A stretch of DNA of 64,000 bases from Candidatus Kuenenia stuttgartensis (GTDB lineage Bacteria; Pseudomonadota; Alphaproteobacteria; SMXS01), in NCBI GenBank assembly GCA_943329845.2, contig CALQFM020000003.1:1-64000 (forward strand). The letters run 5' to 3'. Below the pieces are notes generated by a model that was given only the letters and a program-made list of their open reading frames with translations, was not told the origin of the DNA and ran no database searches. Shown piece by piece: positions 61,018-64,000 of this stretch. The translations under genes and the position numbers were made by a program. Each line of letters opens with the position of its first letter. Position 1 is the first letter of the stretch.

Positions 61018-62013
61018 TCAGGGGCGGTTCTGCGTTACCGCTTCTGCCAAGCTCCGGTTGACGGCGCGGACGCCGTCCATCACCGCCTGCTTGAAGATGT
61101 CCCGGTTGACCACGTACTGGTGCGCCGAAATCTCGTAGACCTTGCTCGGGATCGCCCAGGCCGGCGTGTTCGGGTTGGTCCACAGTGATCCGACGACGGC
61201 CTCGTACTCGGCCTTGTTGCCGTAGCGCGTGGTCTCGACGAATTCGCCGGCCTGGCCGATGCCCACCTTGTCCTTCAGCAGCATGTTGGCGCCCTCGCCG
61301 GCGATGCGGATCTTGGCGTGGAACATGTGGTGCTTGGTAAGCTGCGGCACCACGTAGAGTCCCGGCTTCATGCTGATGTTGGCGCTGCTCGAATAGACCT
61401 TGAAGCCGGACCCCGACATTTCCGAGAAGTCGATCACCACCGTGGGAATGACGATGACGGCCTTGGTGTCGACCGATATCTGGTTCAGCGCCCGCCAGTT
61501 ACCCAGCGCCATGGGCGACTGGTCGCTGATCGGCGCGTCGTAGTGGCCGTTGATCAGCGGCCGGTCGCGCGGCGTCACCACATAGAACAGCCGGGCGTCG
61601 GCGAACGGGCTCTTTTCGAAGGGAACGGGCGTGGTCTTCAGCTCGCTCCACCCCTTGCTGGCCTGGATTTCCGCCAGCGGCACGATCGGCCGGCCGGTCG
61701 CGGCGACCTGGGCGAGCACGTCGGCCAGCGCCTGGTCTGCGATGTCGCGCAGATCGTCCAGCGACACGCCCGCCAAGGTCGCGCTCATCTCCAGCGAGAC
61801 GTTGCCGCTGTCGCCCATGGCGCGCATGCCGTTGCGCACCACGAACACCATCCGGTAGGTCGGCACCGCGATGCGGTCGGTCCGGGTCAGCAGCTTGATG
61901 CCGCCCTTGTCAAAGGAATCGGACGTCAGCTGCTCCGGCGTGATCTCCTTCGCGGCCGCGCCCGTCGCGATCAGCGCCGCCAGCAGTAGCGCGCCCATAC
62001 CCATCAGTTTCAT
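61018..62013 (-). CDS. predicted exported protein of unknown function
   Basis: Signal peptide MKLMGMGALLLAALIATGAAA; long coding-like ORF. Confidence 0.75.
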   Translation of the reverse strand: MKLMGMGALLLAALIATGAAAKEITPEQLTSDSFDKGGIKLLTRTDRIAVPTYRMVFVVRNGMRAMGDSGNVSLEMSATLAGVSLDDLRDIADQALADVLAQVAATGRPIVPLAEIQASKGWSELKTTPVPFEKSPFADARLFYVVTPRDRPLINGHYDAPISDQSPMALGNWRALNQISVDTKAVIVIPTVVIDFSEMSGSGFKVYSSSANISMKPGLYVVPQLTKHHMFHAKIRIAGEGANMLLKDKVGIGQAGEFVETTRYGNKAEYEAVVGSLWTNPNTPAWAIPSKVYEISAHQYVVNRDIFKQAVMDGVRAVNRSLAEAVTQNRP

Positions 62014-62193
62014 GAATGCCCCCATCGAAACGACCGGATTAAAGCCTGCCCGTGCGATCGATAATTGTCCACACGGTTGGTATTTCGTTACCCGGTAGCC
62101 GATCGGGATCACCGGATCGTTTCTTGTCGTTGAACCGCGGACCGGAACATGCCATTCCGGGTGCCGGGAACACTGCATGCAAGGGGAAGATCG

Positions 62194-62619
62194 ATGGCCG
62201 ATACCGCGCAATATGTCGCCGACCGCATGGCGCTGATGGATGTGATGCTGAAATACGCCAAGGGCTGCGACAACCGCGACCTTGCGCTCTACCGTTCGTG
62301 CTTCGCCGACGACGCGGTGATCACCGGCTTCGGCGACGTCACCTACAACAGCGGCGATGCCTGGACCGCCTATGTGGTCGAGGCGCTGGGCCGCTTCGGG
62401 CCGACCCAGCACATGCTGGGCCCGCAGCTCGCCACCATCGACGGCGACACCGCCGAGTGCCGCACCGACGTGCAGGCCACCCATTATCTCAAGGACCAGG
62501 CCAGCACCACGCTAACGCTCTGGGCCACTTACGAGACCCAGATGAAGCGCATCAACGGGGAATGGAAGATCGCCCGTCACCACCTGGTGCCCCGTGGGAC
62601 GCGGGTTCAGTCGGATTGA
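62194..62619 (+). CDS. SnoaL/NTF2-like domain protein
   Basis: VADRMALMDVMLKYAKGCDNRDLALYRSCFADDAVITGFGD. Confidence 0.85.
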   Translation: MADTAQYVADRMALMDVMLKYAKGCDNRDLALYRSCFADDAVITGFGDVTYNSGDAWTAYVVEALGRFGPTQHMLGPQLATIDGDTAECRTDVQATHYLKDQASTTLTLWATYETQMKRINGEWKIARHHLVPRGTRVQSD

Positions 62620-62623
62620 GGAC

Positions 62624-64000
62624 TTACCCCACCCGCGTATCCATCCCCGCCCAGTAGGGCTCGCGCAGCTCGCGCTTGAGCAGCTTGCCGATGGTGCTGC
62701 GGGGCAGGTCGTCGCGCAGCTCGACCTTGTGGAGGCGCTGCAGCTTGCCAAGGCGCTGGTTGGCCCAGGCGCGGATTTCCTCGCCGGTGGCGGTCGAGCC
62801 CGGTTTCAGGACGACCATGCCGAGCGGGCTTTCGCCCCATTCCTCGCTGGGAATGGAGATGACGGCGGCGTCGTCCACCTCCGGATGCTTCAGCAGCTCG
62901 GCCTCAAGGTCGGCGGCGTAGATGTTGAAGCCGCCGGAGATGATCATGTCCTTGGCGCGGTCGAGCAGGATGATGAAGCCGTCCTCGTCCATCTTGCCCA
63001 TGTCGCCGCTGCGTTGCCACAGCCTGCCCTCGGGGTCGATCCAGCGGCTCTCCGTGGTCTTGTCCGGCTTGTTGTAGTAGCCGGTCATCATGTAGCCCGA
63101 CCAGCCGATCAGCTCGCCGATCTCGCCGCGCGGCACCTCGTTCATGTTTTCGTCGACGACGCGGATCTCGCTGCCCTCGCGCGCAAAGCCCACGGTGTGC
63201 ACCTTGTCGGGATGTTCATGGGCGTTGAGGAAGCAGCCGACGCCGCCCTCGGTCATGCCGTAAACCTCGGTGAAGCCGCCCGGCCAGGCGGTGATCAGCC
63301 AGGTCTTGAATTTGGGGCGGAGCGGGGCCGAGGTGCAGAACTTCCACACGAAGCTGGACAGGTCGTACTTGCCGAAGTCCGGGTGGTCGTGCAGCCGGTG
63401 ATACTGCACCGGCACCTGCATGGTGTGGGTCGCGCGCTCCTTCTCGGCGAGGCGGAGGTAGTTCTCGGTGTCCGAGCGCGGCAGCAGGATGGTCGTGCCG
63501 CCCCAGGCCAGCGCTGGCAGCAGCGCGAACAGCGTGGTGTTGGAATAGAGCGGCGTCGAGACGATCAGCCGCGTGTCCGGCCCGTAGCCGAACGCGTCGC
63601 GCGTCGCCCAGTAGGAAATACGGGTGCGGTGGTCGTGCAGGATGCCTTTCGGCACGCCCGTGGTGCCCGACGAATAGATGATGTTGAAGTCGTCCAGGTT
63701 GTCGATCGTCACGCCCGGGTTGGTCTCGGGATACTGGGCGATCCAGTCCTGGAAGCCGGTCCAGCGATCGTCGGCGAAGTCATAGGCGATGCGGCCGCCG
63801 GGCACGATGGTGGAAAGCCGCGCGTCGATCTGGCCGACCAGGTCCATGGTCTTCTTCGACACGAACAGCACCTTCGAGCCGCTGTCGGCGATCATCGCCT
63901 CGAGACTCTCGGCGCTCGCCATGCCGGACAGCGGTACGGCGCAGCCGCCGGCGCGGATGATGCCCCAGAAGGTGAAGAAGTACTCGGCCGAGGTGTCGGC
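62624..64000 (-). CDS. AMP-binding acyl-CoA synthetase (5' end beyond window)
   Basis: IIYSSGTTGVPKGILHDH; VYGMTEGGVG; GWSGYMMTGYYNKPDKT; DRAKDMIISGGFNIYAADLE; the frame stays open through 64000. Confidence 0.93.
   Translation of the reverse strand, partial: ADTSAEYFFTFWGIIRAGGCAVPLSGMASAESLEAMIADSGSKVLFVSKKTMDLVGQIDARLSTIVPGGRIAYDFADDRWTGFQDWIAQYPETNPGVTIDNLDDFNIIYSSGTTGVPKGILHDHRTRISYWATRDAFGYGPDTRLIVSTPLYSNTTLFALLPALAWGGTTILLPRSDTENYLRLAEKERATHTMQVPVQYHRLHDHPDFGKYDLSSFVWKFCTSAPLRPKFKTWLITAWPGGFTEVYGMTEGGVGCFLNAHEHPDKVHTVGFAREGSEIRVVDENMNEVPRGEIGELIGWSGYMMTGYYNKPDKTTESRWIDPEGRLWQRSGDMGKMDEDGFIILLDRAKDMIISGGFNIYAADLEAELLKHPEVDDAAVISIPSEEWGESPLGMVVLKPGSTATGEEIRAWANQRLGKLQRLHKVELRDDLPRSTIGKLLKRELREPYWAGMDTRVG

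Overview
This 64 kb window is a GC-rich chromosomal segment, most likely alphaproteobacterial (metXW, a class I lysyl-tRNA synthetase, an Rrf2-headed SUF operon, a DinG-like helicase). It is densely coded on both strands, mostly with housekeeping and catabolic genes: phaB-like SDR, gloB, metW/metX, chorismate mutase-hisC-tyrA, cysD/cysNC, bfd/bfr, sufBCDS-U-T-A, pyrD, lysS class I, acyl-CoA/enoyl-CoA enzymes, a P450, and a MarR-EmrA-EmrB type efflux operon. I found no CRISPR array, rRNA, tRNA, prophage or transposase. The observations most worth a second look are: (1) an isolated AT-rich islet (~54.35-55.28 kb) encoding an orphan helical protein with an RN-x4-H (HEPN-RNase-like) motif; (2) a ParD antitoxin followed by a parE toxin interrupted by a single in-frame TAA; (3) a MaoC-like dehydratase gene interrupted by a single TAG, with homologous sequence continuing exactly to a TGATG overlap with the next gene; (4) a pstB-like ATPase with a 2-nt deletion inside the LSGGQ signature; (5) a 150-bp element bounded by perfect 28-bp inverted repeats after sufA; (6) strong palindromic candidate operators upstream of the suf regulator, csoR and marR genes. 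No complete, clearly novel multi-gene system is convincingly present; the HEPN-like islet is the best candidate for undescribed biology. All family assignments come from reading the translations, with no database search.
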